Assembly: GCA_946528255.1 (NCBI GenBank)
Contig: CAMMYR010000009.1
Location: forward strand, 1-11,520
Length of the DNA stretch: 11,520 bases
DNA from: an uncultured Methanomicrobiales archaeon
Lineage (GTDB): Archaea > Thermoplasmatota > Thermoplasmata > Methanomassiliicoccales > Methanomethylophilaceae
Direction: 5' to 3'
Position numbers and translations under genes: made by a program. The notes under the pieces are model-generated. The model was not told the origin of the DNA. It did not search any database and saw only the letters and a program-made list of their open reading frames with translations. The stretch's first letter is position 1. Each line of letters starts with the position of its first letter. Shown here one piece after another: positions 1 to 6,216 of this stretch.

Positions 1-788
1 TCCCTGTCCCCGGACGTGGTCCCGTCGAGCCTCTTTGCTCCCACGGAATCCAGCTCGTCGATGAATATGATGCTGGGGGCCTTCTCCTTGGCCATCTGGA
101 AGAGCTCGCGCACAAGCCTGGCGCCCTCTCCGATGTACTTCTGGACCAGTTCGGATCCGACCATCCTGATGAAGGTTGCCTGGGTGGCGTTGGCCACGGC
201 CTTGGCCATCAGGGTCTTACCGGTTCCGGGCGGCCCGACCAGGAGCACCCCCTTGGGGGGCTCGATACCGACCTTGGCGTAGAGCTCGGGCCTCAGCAGC
301 GGATCCTCCACGGCTTCGCGCAGCTCGAGCATCTGGTCCTTCAGGCCTCCGATGTCGTCGTAGGTGATGTCCGGCTTCCCGACGATCTCCGCTCCGGAGA
401 CCACTATGTCCACGGCCGAGGGGAGGACGTCCATGATGGACAGCGTCTGCTTGTTCAGCGAGACCCTGGCCCCGGGGATCAGGTCCTCCTGGGGCACGTA
501 CTCGGACACGGACACGAGGAAATCAGGGCCGGTGGAGCTCTTGACCACCACGCGGTTGTTCGGCAGCACGTCGCGGACCGACGCTATGATGAGCGGGGGG
601 CTCTTCAGCCTCTCGAGCTCATTCCTCATGCGGGTGATGTCCTTCTTGAGCCTGAAGACCTCTCCCTCGGAGTACTTCTTCTCGACTTCTGCGTTCTGAA
701 GGTCCTCCATCAGCTTCACGTTCCTCTCCTCGAGGCTGACGATCTTCGCCTTCAGTTCGGACAGGTCATCTGTCATGTCGGCTGCCAT
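1..788 (-). CDS. pan: Proteasome-activating nucleotidase PAN (N-terminal part, cut by window edge)
   Basis: AAA+ ATPase that caps the archaeal 20S proteasome in the cytoplasm and unfolds substrates into it. The visible 262 residues hold, in order, a coiled-coil N-terminus (about 7-60, alternating Leu/Glu/Lys), a small OB-like domain (about 65-135) and the start of the AAA domain. The AAA part has the YDDIGGL entry motif, Walker A GPPGTGKT at 185-192 and Walker B IIFIDELD at 240-247. The pore-loop region shows [13 protein letters not shown]. This order matches PAN and Rpt subunits rather than VAT/Cdc48, which carries two AAA domains. The C-terminus, with the second region of homology and the HbYX tail, lies before position 1. 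ATG at 788 is chosen because a TATA box sits 25 nt upstream, implying a leaderless mRNA. It is divergent from the MBF1 gene. Confidence 0.95.
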   Translation of the reverse strand, partial: MAADMTDDLSELKAKIVSLEERNVKLMEDLQNAEVEKKYSEGEVFRLKKDITRMRNELERLKSPPLIIASVRDVLPNNRVVVKSSTGPDFLVSVSEYVPQEDLIPGARVSLNKQTLSIMDVLPSAVDIVVSGAEIVGKPDITYDDIGGLKDQMLELREAVEDPLLRPELYAKVGIEPPKGVLLVGPPGTGKTLMAKAVANATQATFIRMVGSELVQKYIGEGARLVRELFQMAKEKAPSIIFIDELDSVGAKRLDGTTSGDR

Positions 789-806
789 GCTCGGGAGGAT
801 GTGAGG

Positions 807-818
807 TTATTATAAAAA
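807..818 (-). promoter_or_regulatory. TATA box of pan
   Basis: On the minus strand the sequence reads TTTTTATAATAA, centred near 813, 25 nt from the ATG at 788. No purine-rich Shine-Dalgarno lies between them, so transcription probably starts at or beside the ATG. A TGCGCA element (822-827) lies just upstream, at the BRE position. Confidence 0.7.
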
Positions 819-840
819 GAATGCGCACGTAAAAACGGAC

Positions 841-859
841 TGCGCGCGACGAACGCGCA
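841..859. repeat. Inverted repeat between the pan and MBF1 promoters
   Basis: TGCGCG (841-846) and CGCGCA (854-859) form an inverted repeat with a 7-nt spacer. It abuts the MBF1 TATA box at 863-870. A related TGCGCA sits at 822-827 next to the pan TATA box. It could be a shared operator for the divergent pair, but GC-rich 6-bp arms also arise by chance. Confidence 0.4.
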
Positions 860-861
860 CC

Positions 862-871
862 CTATTTATAC
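862..871 (+). promoter_or_regulatory. TATA box of the MBF1 gene
   Basis: CTATTTATAC stands out in GC-rich surroundings. Its centre (about 867) is 26 nt before the ATG at 893 and only 20 nt before the ATG at 887. This favours 893 as a leaderless start. Confidence 0.7.
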
Positions 872-892
872 GGGGGCGGTGTTGGGATGGGT

Positions 893-1663
893 ATGTTGTG
901 CGAGATGTGCGGGAAGGACGTTCCGTCCACCAAGACCGTCATTGTAGAGGGATCGAGACTCAACGTCTGCCCCGGATGTGCCAGATTCGGGGAGGACTAC
1001 AGGGCGGGGTCCTCATCGGGAGCCCCTGTCACGCACACCGTGATCGAGGAGAGGCTCCAGAAGCGCGAGAACAGGATGAAGTCCAAGGACATCTACGCCG
1101 GGACCTCGTCCGTCGAGCTCATCGACGATTACGGCGGGGCCATCAGGGAGGCCCGTACCAACAAGGGTATGGACCAGAAGCAGTTCGCCGAGCTCATCCA
1201 GGAGAAGCAGGGGACCATCGCCAAGATCGAGTCCAACAACCTGATCCCCGACGACAAGATCATCAAGAAGATCGAGAAGGCCCTAGGCATCAAGCTGACC
1301 GAGACCGTCACCACCGGCGGGAAGGTCGGGACCGGGGGCACCAACGACAGGATGACCCTCGGGAACTTCATAAGGAAAGAGCGACCAGGTAATCGTAGAC
1401 GTCGTCCGCGTAAGGGGAGATGTCTATCCCGCGGTCCCTCAGTACGATCAGCGCGGATGCGGCCGCGTCTATGTTCAGCTCGCGGGTTATCCTGTTGCAA
1501 CCCTGGATGTAGTCCTTGCGATCGATGCCGTTGGAGACGGCGACGTCCATCAGGATGTGGAACATATCCCTCGGGGCGTCCGCCTTGGGCGCGGGGGCAG
1601 CCGGTTTGGCGTCCAGGATCCCATGGGGAGGCCTGTAGGCCATGGGGACGTCTATGCCGCTGA
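893..1663 (+). CDS. Multiprotein bridging factor type 1 (zinc ribbon + HTH); stop missing at expected end
   Basis: Archaeal MBF1-family transcription or translation-associated factor. Counting from ATG 893, an N-terminal zinc ribbon has Cys pairs at 3/6 and 26/29 (LCEMCGK and VCPGCARF). A linker follows, then a Cro/C1-type helix-turn-helix at about 80-136 (IREARTNKGMDQKQFAELI, KQGTIAKIESN, KIEKALGIKL). The family's closing motif is visible as MTLGNFIRKE, ending at 1381. The family usually has about 160-170 residues, and 163 are reached there. The frame then meets CGA (1382-1384) instead of a stop and stays open to a TGA at 1661-1663. That adds about 94 Arg/Pro/Gly-rich residues antisense to the DUF2240 gene. 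The tail has codon use unlike the body (CGT, AGA, TGT) and is probably not native protein. The true end is likely about 1384. Start 887 is possible but sits too close to the TATA box. Confidence 0.9.
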   Translation: MLCEMCGKDVPSTKTVIVEGSRLNVCPGCARFGEDYRAGSSSGAPVTHTVIEERLQKRENRMKSKDIYAGTSSVELIDDYGGAIREARTNKGMDQKQFAELIQEKQGTIAKIESNNLIPDDKIIKKIEKALGIKLTETVTTGGKVGTGGTNDRMTLGNFIRKERPGNRRRRPRKGRCLSRGPSVRSARMRPRLCSARGLSCCNPGCSPCDRCRWRRRRPSGCGTYPSGRPPWARGQPVWRPGSHGEACRPWGRLCR

Positions 1664-1865
1664 GGTCGGAAGAGGGGCGGATGTATCCGTCGCGCTCCTC
1701 CAGGATCCCGGCGGATTTCAGAAGTGCCAGCAGGCGCTTCGCATCGGACGGGGGCATCCACTTGAGCTCCAGGGATGCTCCCATTACGAAACCCTCCGGT
1801 GTGGTGACATCCTTGCCGATTGAGCGGAAGAAGGCCGCTGCGCATTCCCTAAGCTCGTCGCCCAT
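1368..1865 (-). CDS. DUF2240 family protein
   Basis: Conserved archaeal protein of unknown function, 165 residues. It resembles the DUF2240 pattern I know from haloarchaea: an N-terminal block LRECAAAFFRSIGKD, then FVMGASLELKWMPPSDAKRLLALLKSAGILEE, then IDVPMAYRP, and a C-terminal helical block with GCNRITRELNIDAAASALIVLRDRGID interrupted by short charged stretches. The central part looks like a winged-helix fold (wing DGYIRPS), so nucleic-acid binding is plausible but unproven. An Ala/Pro linker lies at about 87-96. ATG 1865 is preferred over the upstream ATG 1913 because a TATA-like box sits 26 nt before it and the extra 16 residues look non-native. It converges with MBF1; its own TGA is at 1368-1370. 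Confidence 0.8.
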   Translation of the reverse strand: MGDELRECAAAFFRSIGKDVTTPEGFVMGASLELKWMPPSDAKRLLALLKSAGILEERDGYIRPSSDLSGIDVPMAYRPPHGILDAKPAAPAPKADAPRDMFHILMDVAVSNGIDRKDYIQGCNRITRELNIDAAASALIVLRDRGIDISPYADDVYDYLVALSL

Positions 1866-1871
1866 GCCCTG

Positions 1872-1915
1872 CGCATAGGGGCACGCATAGAAAAACCATG
1901 CGCATCCGCGCATAG
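1872..1915. repeat. Three direct CGCATAG repeats in the DUF2240 promoter
   Basis: CGCATAG occurs at 1872-1878, 1884-1890 and 1909-1915, with starts 12 and 25 nt apart, close to a 12.5-nt rhythm. The middle copy overlaps the TATA-like box of the DUF2240 gene. Repeats on one face of a core promoter suggest a regulator site; this is inference from pattern only. Confidence 0.4.
1886..1896 (-). promoter_or_regulatory. TATA-like box of the DUF2240 gene
   Basis: The minus strand reads GTTTTTCTATG, centred at 1891, 26 nt before ATG 1865. The match to a consensus TATA box is weak, but it is the only T-rich stretch near the start. A more AT-rich stretch at 1950-1963 could serve a longer transcript. 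Confidence 0.45.
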
Positions 1916-1979
1916 CGCCCTCACGCGCGCGTTTGTTGAGGTTATCACTAACAAATAAAATAAGGTACGGGCGGAAACC

Positions 1980-1987
1980 TTTATTAA
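1980..1987 (+). promoter_or_regulatory. TATA box of the rpoK-rpsB transcript
   Basis: TTTATTAA is centred near 1983, preceded by a purine-rich BRE-like GGAAACC. It predicts a start site near 2009, giving a short leader of about 18 nt before ATG 2027. Confidence 0.6.
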
Positions 1988-2026
1988 GGACCTGAGGTTA
2001 GCGGAGGCTCAGTTACGGTGGCTCAT

Positions 2027-2197
2027 ATGAAGTACACTAGGTTTGAGAAAGCGAGGATAATCGGGTCCAGGGCCCTGCAGATCTCCTACGGCGCGCCTGT
2101 TCTCGTGGACTATCCCGAAGACATGCTCGATCCCATCGACATCGCTTTGCTGGAGTTCCAGAAGGATCTCATCCCGATCACCGTCGTCAAGAATTGA
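2027..2197 (+). CDS. rpoK: DNA-directed RNA polymerase subunit K (RpoK/omega homologue)
   Basis: Small assembly subunit of archaeal RNA polymerase, homologous to eukaryotic Rpb6 and bacterial omega. It has 56 residues with the near-invariant signature [20 protein letters not shown] followed by APVLVD and a C-terminal [17 protein letters not shown], all typical of archaeal RpoK. ATG 2027 is chosen because GGTGG (2017-2021) gives a Shine-Dalgarno match with a 5-nt spacer. An in-frame GTG at 2018 would add three residues. It is followed 11 nt later by rpsB. The rpoK-rpsB-MEMO order is a common archaeal neighbourhood, here without the enolase and rpoN genes often seen. Confidence 0.95.
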   Translation: MKYTRFEKARIIGSRALQISYGAPVLVDYPEDMLDPIDIALLEFQKDLIPITVVKN

Positions 2198-2208
2198 GAG
2201 GAATCACA

Positions 2209-2838
2209 ATGGCAGAAGAAGAGTTTGAAACGACCATAGGCGCGGACCTGCTCGTGGCTGAGGACATCTACCTCACCTCCGGTGTCCACATCGGAACCCA
2301 GCAGAAATCCGCCGACATGAAGGACTTCATCTACAAGGTCAGGCAGGACGGTCTCTACGTCCTCGATGTCAAGAAGACCGACGAGAGGATCAGGGCCGCG
2401 GCCTCCTTCCTCTCCCGCTTCGACCCCAAGAGGATCCTGGTCGTCTCCGCTAGGCAGTACGGACAGAAGCCCGCCAGGGAGTTCTCCAAGGCGATCGGCG
2501 CGCCCGCATTCGCCGGACGTTTCGTCCCCGGAACCCTGACCAACCCCGCGAACCCCGTGTTCATCGAGCCCGAGGTCCTGGTCGTCACCGACCCCTCCGC
2601 GGACAAGCAGGCCCTCAACGAGGCCCTGAACCTGGGAATCCCCATCGTCGCCATGTGCGATGCCAACAACGAGACCCGCAACGTCGACCTCGTCATCCCC
2701 ACCAACAACAAGGGAAGGCGCGCCCTCGCTTGCATCTACTGGCTCCTGTCCAGGGAGGTCCTCGTCGCAAGGGGAGACCTGAAGGACCCCGCCGACTTCA
2801 GCATGGAGATCGAGGACTTCGAGGCCAAGCTGGTCTGA
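2209..2838 (+). CDS. rpsB: Small-subunit ribosomal protein S2 (uS2)
   Basis: Structural protein of the 30S subunit that sits between the head and platform. Its 209 residues match the archaeal/eukaryotic SA-type uS2. Recognisable blocks are [20 protein letters not shown] near the N-terminus, [69 protein letters not shown] and [23 protein letters not shown] 2209 is preceded by GAGAGGAA, a good Shine-Dalgarno, and starts 11 nt after the rpoK stop, so the two genes are cotranscribed. An upstream in-frame TTG at 2194 would overlap rpoK and is unlikely. The acidic C-terminal [11 protein letters not shown] is normal for archaeal S2. Confidence 0.96.
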   Translation: MAEEEFETTIGADLLVAEDIYLTSGVHIGTQQKSADMKDFIYKVRQDGLYVLDVKKTDERIRAAASFLSRFDPKRILVVSARQYGQKPAREFSKAIGAPAFAGRFVPGTLTNPANPVFIEPEVLVVTDPSADKQALNEALNLGIPIVAMCDANNETRNVDLVIPTNNKGRRALACIYWLLSREVLVARGDLKDPADFSMEIEDFEAKLV

Positions 2839-2845
2839 GACCGGC

Positions 2846-2854
2846 TTTTAACTT
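2846..2854 (+). promoter_or_regulatory. Candidate TATA box of the MEMO gene
   Basis: TTTTAACTT is centred near 2850, 27 nt before ATG 2877, in a 38-nt gap after rpsB. There is no Shine-Dalgarno upstream of the ATG, so a separate leaderless transcript is likely in addition to read-through from rpsB. The match is imperfect. Confidence 0.45.
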
Positions 2855-2876
2855 TACAGAAACCATTTCCCCTCCC

Positions 2877-3695
2877 ATGCGCGCACCGGCCGTTGCAGGA
2901 CGCTTCTATCCGTATGGGAGGGAGGAACTCATAGATTCCATAGATTGGTGCTTCACGCACCCGCTCGGGCCCGGATCGCCCGGATACTGCGATGATAAAA
3001 GGAGCATCACCGCCGCCATGGCGCCGCATGCGGGATACGTCTGCTCCGGCATGACCGCCGCTCGCACCTACAAGGCGCTGGCGGAGGACGGGAGCCACGA
3101 CGTCTACATCGTCATCGGGCCCGATCACTACGGCACCGTCGGCTCCGTCGCAATGTGCTCCGATGATTACTGCACGCCCCTGGGCGTCTGCAGGACGGAC
3201 AAGGGATTGGCGGATGCCCTGAAGGGCATCGTCCCGGACATCCCGGAGGCCCACTTCATGGAGCACTCCATCGAGGTGCAGGTCCCGTTCATCCAGACCA
3301 TCGACCCGGATGCGACGATCCTGCCCATAATAATGGGCCGCCAGGACCCGGATATGGCCGAGGCGCTGGCATCGGTCCTCCGCGACGCCTGTGAGGGCAG
3401 GGATGCCGTCGTCATCGCTTCCACGGACATGTCCCACTACGTCCCGAAATCCAAAGCGGAGAAGGATGACGGGGATGTCCTCGAATGCATACGCAGGATG
3501 GATATCGACGGGATGTACAAGACCGTCCTCGGCCGCAGGATCACCATGTGCGGTTACGGTCCGACCGCCGTAGCCATGATGTTCGCCGAAGGCTGCAGCT
3601 GCGATTATCTGGGACATACGGATTCGTTCGATGCCTTGGGCATGGATATGGACGCCGTCGTCGGCTACGCCTCCGCCGTGTTCCGCAAGAATTGA
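2877..3695 (+). CDS. MEMO family protein (LigB-like extradiol dioxygenase fold)
   Basis: Conserved protein of 272 residues, homologous to human MEMO1 and structurally related to class III non-haem iron dioxygenases. The cellular role in archaea is not settled. Family motifs in order: APAVAGRFYP (3-12), PHAGYVCSG (50-58), GPDHYG (81-86), MEHSIEVQVPFIQ (128-140), STDMSHYVP (182-190), CGYGP (225-229) and DSFDALG near the C-terminus. The presumed metal-site residues His51, His84 and Cys225 are all present, as are Asp184 and His187. It lies directly after rpsB, a position widely conserved in archaea; a mevalonate kinase gene often follows but is absent here. ATG 2877 starts exactly at the MRAPAVAGRFYP motif expected at the family's N-terminus. 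Confidence 0.93.
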   Translation: MRAPAVAGRFYPYGREELIDSIDWCFTHPLGPGSPGYCDDKRSITAAMAPHAGYVCSGMTAARTYKALAEDGSHDVYIVIGPDHYGTVGSVAMCSDDYCTPLGVCRTDKGLADALKGIVPDIPEAHFMEHSIEVQVPFIQTIDPDATILPIIMGRQDPDMAEALASVLRDACEGRDAVVIASTDMSHYVPKSKAEKDDGDVLECIRRMDIDGMYKTVLGRRITMCGYGPTAVAMMFAEGCSCDYLGHTDSFDALGMDMDAVVGYASAVFRKN

Positions 3696-3718
3696 TAAAA
3701 TCCGGGGTTTCCCCCGGA
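3696..3718 (-). terminator. Hairpin with T-run between the convergent MEMO and RPA-associated genes
   Basis: TCCGGGG (3701-3707) pairs perfectly with CCCCGGA (3712-3718) around a TTTC loop. Read on the minus strand the hairpin is followed by TTTTATC, which resembles an intrinsic terminator for the RPA operon. On the plus strand a weaker AAATGGTTT follows. Archaeal termination often relies on the T-run alone, so the stem's role is uncertain. Confidence 0.55.
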
Positions 3719-3725
3719 AATGGTT

Positions 3726-4646
3726 TCAGATCAGCTTCAGGTATCTGAGGTTGGGCTCGTAGATCAGGCCGTTGTCCATCAGGGAGTTGGTTATCTCCTC
3801 GAGGTCGACGCTTCCGATGCCTTCGTCCTCAGCGCGCCTCTCCAGCACATCCCTGGGAGCGCCCTTGCCATCCACATCGAGCTCTCCGATGAGGCTGAGG
3901 ACCAGCTCCTCCATCTCGGCGTGGTTGCCGGCGTTGCCGCCCCTGGTTGCCTCCCCGGACTCCATGTCCATCTCATCGGGGCCGTCGTCGACAGCCTCGG
4001 CGAATCCGAAGTCCACGTTCTTGTCCGGCAGGAGGATCCTGCAGGCGGCCTGGATGACCTTCAGGTACTGTGTGGAGTCGGGCATCGAGTCATAGTGGTC
4101 GAGGGCGTATAGCACTCCCTCCGCCTCCGCCTGGCTCATGCCCTGGGCGACGAGGTCGGGGACCTTGGCGTCCTCGGAGGATGCCGCGAGCTTAACGTTC
4201 TTGAGCCTCCTCCAGGTGGACTTGGCTACTTCGAGCATCCACTGCTTGCGGATGTCCTCGTCGATCTTCACGATGTGCTCGGGCCTGACGGATACGAAAA
4301 CCCTGCCGTCATCGGCGGTGTAGGTCCTCACCCTTCCGACGGCCGCTACGAAGCACGGGGCCTCCAGGTCGGCCATGGCCGCGGACGCCTCGGGCTGGAA
4401 GCGCCCGACGTTGACGAAGAAGTTGCCTCCGAGGCCGTCGTCGATCCTGGACTTCCACATGGGCTCGTCCATTCCGCCGATGTTCTCCTTCTCGGTCATG
4501 ACACCGGCGATGAGCACCCTGTTCATCTTCGCGCCGAGGCGCGAGACGACGTAGGAGGGGGCCTTCTCTTCCTCCGCTTTGATCTCTATGGAGGAGTTGT
4601 TCAGCTCGATGGCCGAGACCCTCCATGCGGTCTCCCTCGGGTTCAT
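3726..4646 (-). CDS. RPA-associated protein (COG3390 type, OB fold + winged helix)
   Basis: Partner of archaeal replication protein A, 306 residues. The N-terminal part (about 10-130) is an OB-fold of the RPAP type: SYVVSRLGAKMNRVLIAGVM, then GNFFVNVGRFQPEASAAM, then PCFVAAVGRVRTYTADDGRV and VSVRPEHIVKI. A helical middle follows, then a Gly/Asp-rich linker around 215-240. The C-terminal winged-helix-like part (about 240-306) contains LVLSLIGELDVDGKGAPRD and ends NGLIYEPNLRYLKLI. This layout resembles the eukaryotic RPA32 subunit. Its ATG overlaps the rpa stop as ATGA (4643-4646), with a strong GGAGG 7 nt upstream inside rpa, so translation is coupled and the products probably form one complex. 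The assignment rests on layout plus the rpa neighbour. Confidence 0.88.
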   Translation of the reverse strand: MNPRETAWRVSAIELNNSSIEIKAEEEKAPSYVVSRLGAKMNRVLIAGVMTEKENIGGMDEPMWKSRIDDGLGGNFFVNVGRFQPEASAAMADLEAPCFVAAVGRVRTYTADDGRVFVSVRPEHIVKIDEDIRKQWMLEVAKSTWRRLKNVKLAASSEDAKVPDLVAQGMSQAEAEGVLYALDHYDSMPDSTQYLKVIQAACRILLPDKNVDFGFAEAVDDGPDEMDMESGEATRGGNAGNHAEMEELVLSLIGELDVDGKGAPRDVLERRAEDEGIGSVDLEEITNSLMDNGLIYEPNLRYLKLI

Positions 4647-5965
4647 AGCGATCCCTCCACGTCGGCGAGGAGCTTGGCAGCCTCCCCCTCCAGGTCCCCG
4701 GAGACGAGCTCCGCGGACTGCACAATCATGCTGGGGCCGAAGTTGTCGCTCATGACGTTCCCGGTGAGGGAGATGGTCCTCATGAGGACCTTGGCGGTCA
4801 GATCCCTGGCCACTACTCCCTCGCCCTGGAATGATGCGAGCTGCTCGGCGGCCTCCATCTTGACGCCAGTGATCTTCTCCGTGTCAGCGCGGTTCAGGAC
4901 GGCGCCGATGGCACCGGTGCCGTCGTCGACCACGATCTTCAACCTGAGGTCGTTGATGCCCTCCACGATGCCGTGGACGGAGCATGCCCCGTTCAGGATG
5001 GACCTGTTGCACTGGGGGCACCTCTTGATCAGGCCGCTGCCGGACCTGACGTCGACGACCATGCCCTGGATCTTGATGTCCAGGCCTCCGCCGACCTTGG
5101 TGATGTCGTCTATCGTCTTCTCGGTGCTGGAATCGCCGACCGCGTCGAACACGGCATCAACGCGTGTGACCTCGCTCCTGTCCCCGATATTCAGCTGGGG
5201 GATGCTCTTCCAGGACCTTATGTAAGCGTTCTTGATGCAGACCGTCTCCCCGTCTTTGAGCTGGTGGTCGTTCCAGGCGGAGTACTGGATCTTGCCGGTG
5301 TCGTCCGCGATTATCCCGGAGTATACGGTCCTGGGCTCGCCCTTGACCACGACGTTGCGCACCTCGGTGGACAGGATCTTGCCGGTCACGGTGACCCCTC
5401 CCATCCCCTCCTTGATGTTGCCGATCTTGCATTCGGTGGCAGAGGATGCATCGAATGTGCGCTCTGGCACATCCACTGTGATGCCTCCCGCCGATTCCAC
5501 CCTGCCGCGGCTCCCTATGTTGATCTGGACCTTGTCGTTCCAGAGGCGGCAGTAGCAGTTCTTGAAGCAGTAGGTGGTGCCCTTCTCGAGCACCGTGTCG
5601 CCGGGCTCCCATACGGTGAACGAGGCGGTCCCCGTCTCGTCCCCGAGGATTCCGGAGAGGATCGTCTTGCTGAGGCCCTTCACGGTGATGTTCTTCGTGT
5701 CCACGAAGACGACCTTGGCGATGATGTCGACGTTCTGCTCCGATCCGGTGAGGGAGTCGATCTTCTTCACGATGGACGAGGCGGTGGCGAATGCCACGTC
5801 CCCGGCCCCGTACTTGCGAAGTATCCCGCGCTTCGCGGACTCGATCCCGGTGTGGTAATCATTGAGATACTTATCAAATTCCTTCAGGATCTGTTCTTCG
5901 TCGATCTTATCTCCGAGCACCCTTTTCAGTTCTTCTACATGGGGTGTTAGTTCATCCATTTCCAT
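4643..5965 (-). CDS. rpa: Replication protein A, large subunit (multi-OB, zinc finger)
   Basis: Single-stranded DNA-binding protein for replication and repair. Counting from ATG 5965 it has 440 residues: an N-terminal helical region with EEQILKEFDKYLNDYH and AKRGILRKYG, then OB folds at about 63-160 (IIAKVVFVDTKNITVKG, SGILGDETGTASFTVW) and 180-275 (VTGKILSTEVRNVVVKG, SGIIADDTGKIQYSAW). A third OB follows, interrupted by a zinc finger CPQC-x8-CSVH and VDDGTGAIGAVLNR. Repeated GDETG/ADDTG/DDGTG blocks mark the OB cores. The frame stays open to a GTG at 6037, adding 24 residues. I prefer 5965 because the TATA box at 6051-6057 places the transcript start near 6029, downstream of that GTG, and because the extension contains a CGA codon not used elsewhere. 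The start could still be 6037. Confidence 0.92.
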   Translation of the reverse strand: MEMDELTPHVEELKRVLGDKIDEEQILKEFDKYLNDYHTGIESAKRGILRKYGAGDVAFATASSIVKKIDSLTGSEQNVDIIAKVVFVDTKNITVKGLSKTILSGILGDETGTASFTVWEPGDTVLEKGTTYCFKNCYCRLWNDKVQINIGSRGRVESAGGITVDVPERTFDASSATECKIGNIKEGMGGVTVTGKILSTEVRNVVVKGEPRTVYSGIIADDTGKIQYSAWNDHQLKDGETVCIKNAYIRSWKSIPQLNIGDRSEVTRVDAVFDAVGDSSTEKTIDDITKVGGGLDIKIQGMVVDVRSGSGLIKRCPQCNRSILNGACSVHGIVEGINDLRLKIVVDDGTGAIGAVLNRADTEKITGVKMEAAEQLASFQGEGVVARDLTAKVLMRTISLTGNVMSDNFGPSMIVQSAELVSGDLEGEAAKLLADVEGSL

Positions 5966-6035
5966 AGTATCGACCTTGGCCCTTCCGAGGGCATCCGGCC
6001 CATCGGCCTCCCTATCCTTAAACCCTCGTTTCGCC

Positions 6036-6057
6036 ACTGCGATTCGCAGTCTATAAA
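6036..6057 (-). promoter_or_regulatory. TATA box and adjoining palindrome of the rpa operon
   Basis: On the minus strand TTTATAG (6057-6051) is followed at once by a perfect 15-nt palindrome (6050-6036) with arms ACTGCGA/TCGCAGT around one central base. The predicted transcript start is near 6029. A repressor bound to the palindrome would block the core promoter, so this is a candidate operator for the RPA operon. Position and perfection are seen in sequence; the regulator is unknown. Confidence 0.6.
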
Positions 6058-6071
6058 CCGTAGAATCATCC

Positions 6072-6180
6072 TCTGGCTATCGTATTATACAAACCAGTAT
6101 TCCGACGTCTGGCTATGTGGATGATGCACCCTCTCCCGGGATGCTCCCGGCGGGGGCTATGCCATCGCTGCGTTGTACAA
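6072..6180. other. Gene-free divergent region between rpa and purP with small repeats
   Basis: No ORF is supported in 6061-6188. It holds a direct repeat TCTGGCTAT (6072-6080 and 6108-6116, 36 nt apart), a 6-bp hairpin CCGGGA/TCCCGG with a TGC loop (6136-6150) and an 8-bp palindrome TTGTACAA (6173-6180) just upstream of the purP promoter. Any of these may be regulatory; none matches a site I can name. Confidence 0.4.
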
Positions 6181-6188
6181 TGCTTAGG

Positions 6189-6196
6189 TTTATATT
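6189..6196 (+). promoter_or_regulatory. TATA box of the purP operon
   Basis: TTTATATT is centred 25 nt before ATG 6217 and no Shine-Dalgarno lies between, giving a leaderless first gene. TTGTACAA lies just upstream. Confidence 0.7.
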
Positions 6197-6216
6197 CGGT
6201 AAGCCAATAATCCGAT

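Noticed and set aside
887..892. ATG at 887 as the MBF1 start
   Set aside because: Only 20 nt from the TATA centre; ATG 893 has the spacing seen at the other leaderless genes. The difference is two residues.
1866..1913. 16-residue N-terminal extension of the DUF2240 protein from ATG 1913
   Set aside because: It would read through the TATA-like box and the CGCATAG repeats, and the residues (Cys, Trp, Phe-rich) do not resemble the family start.
2736..3617. Long minus-strand open frame opposite rpsB and MEMO (about 290 codons)
   Set aside because: It is a mirror of well-recognised genes, rich in His/Asp/Arg with no family motifs. Such antisense frames are common in this GC-rich DNA.
4973..5950. 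Plus-strand open frame opposite rpa
   Set aside because: Composition (Val, Asp, Gly, His) is that of an antisense shadow; the minus-strand RPA with its zinc finger is clear.
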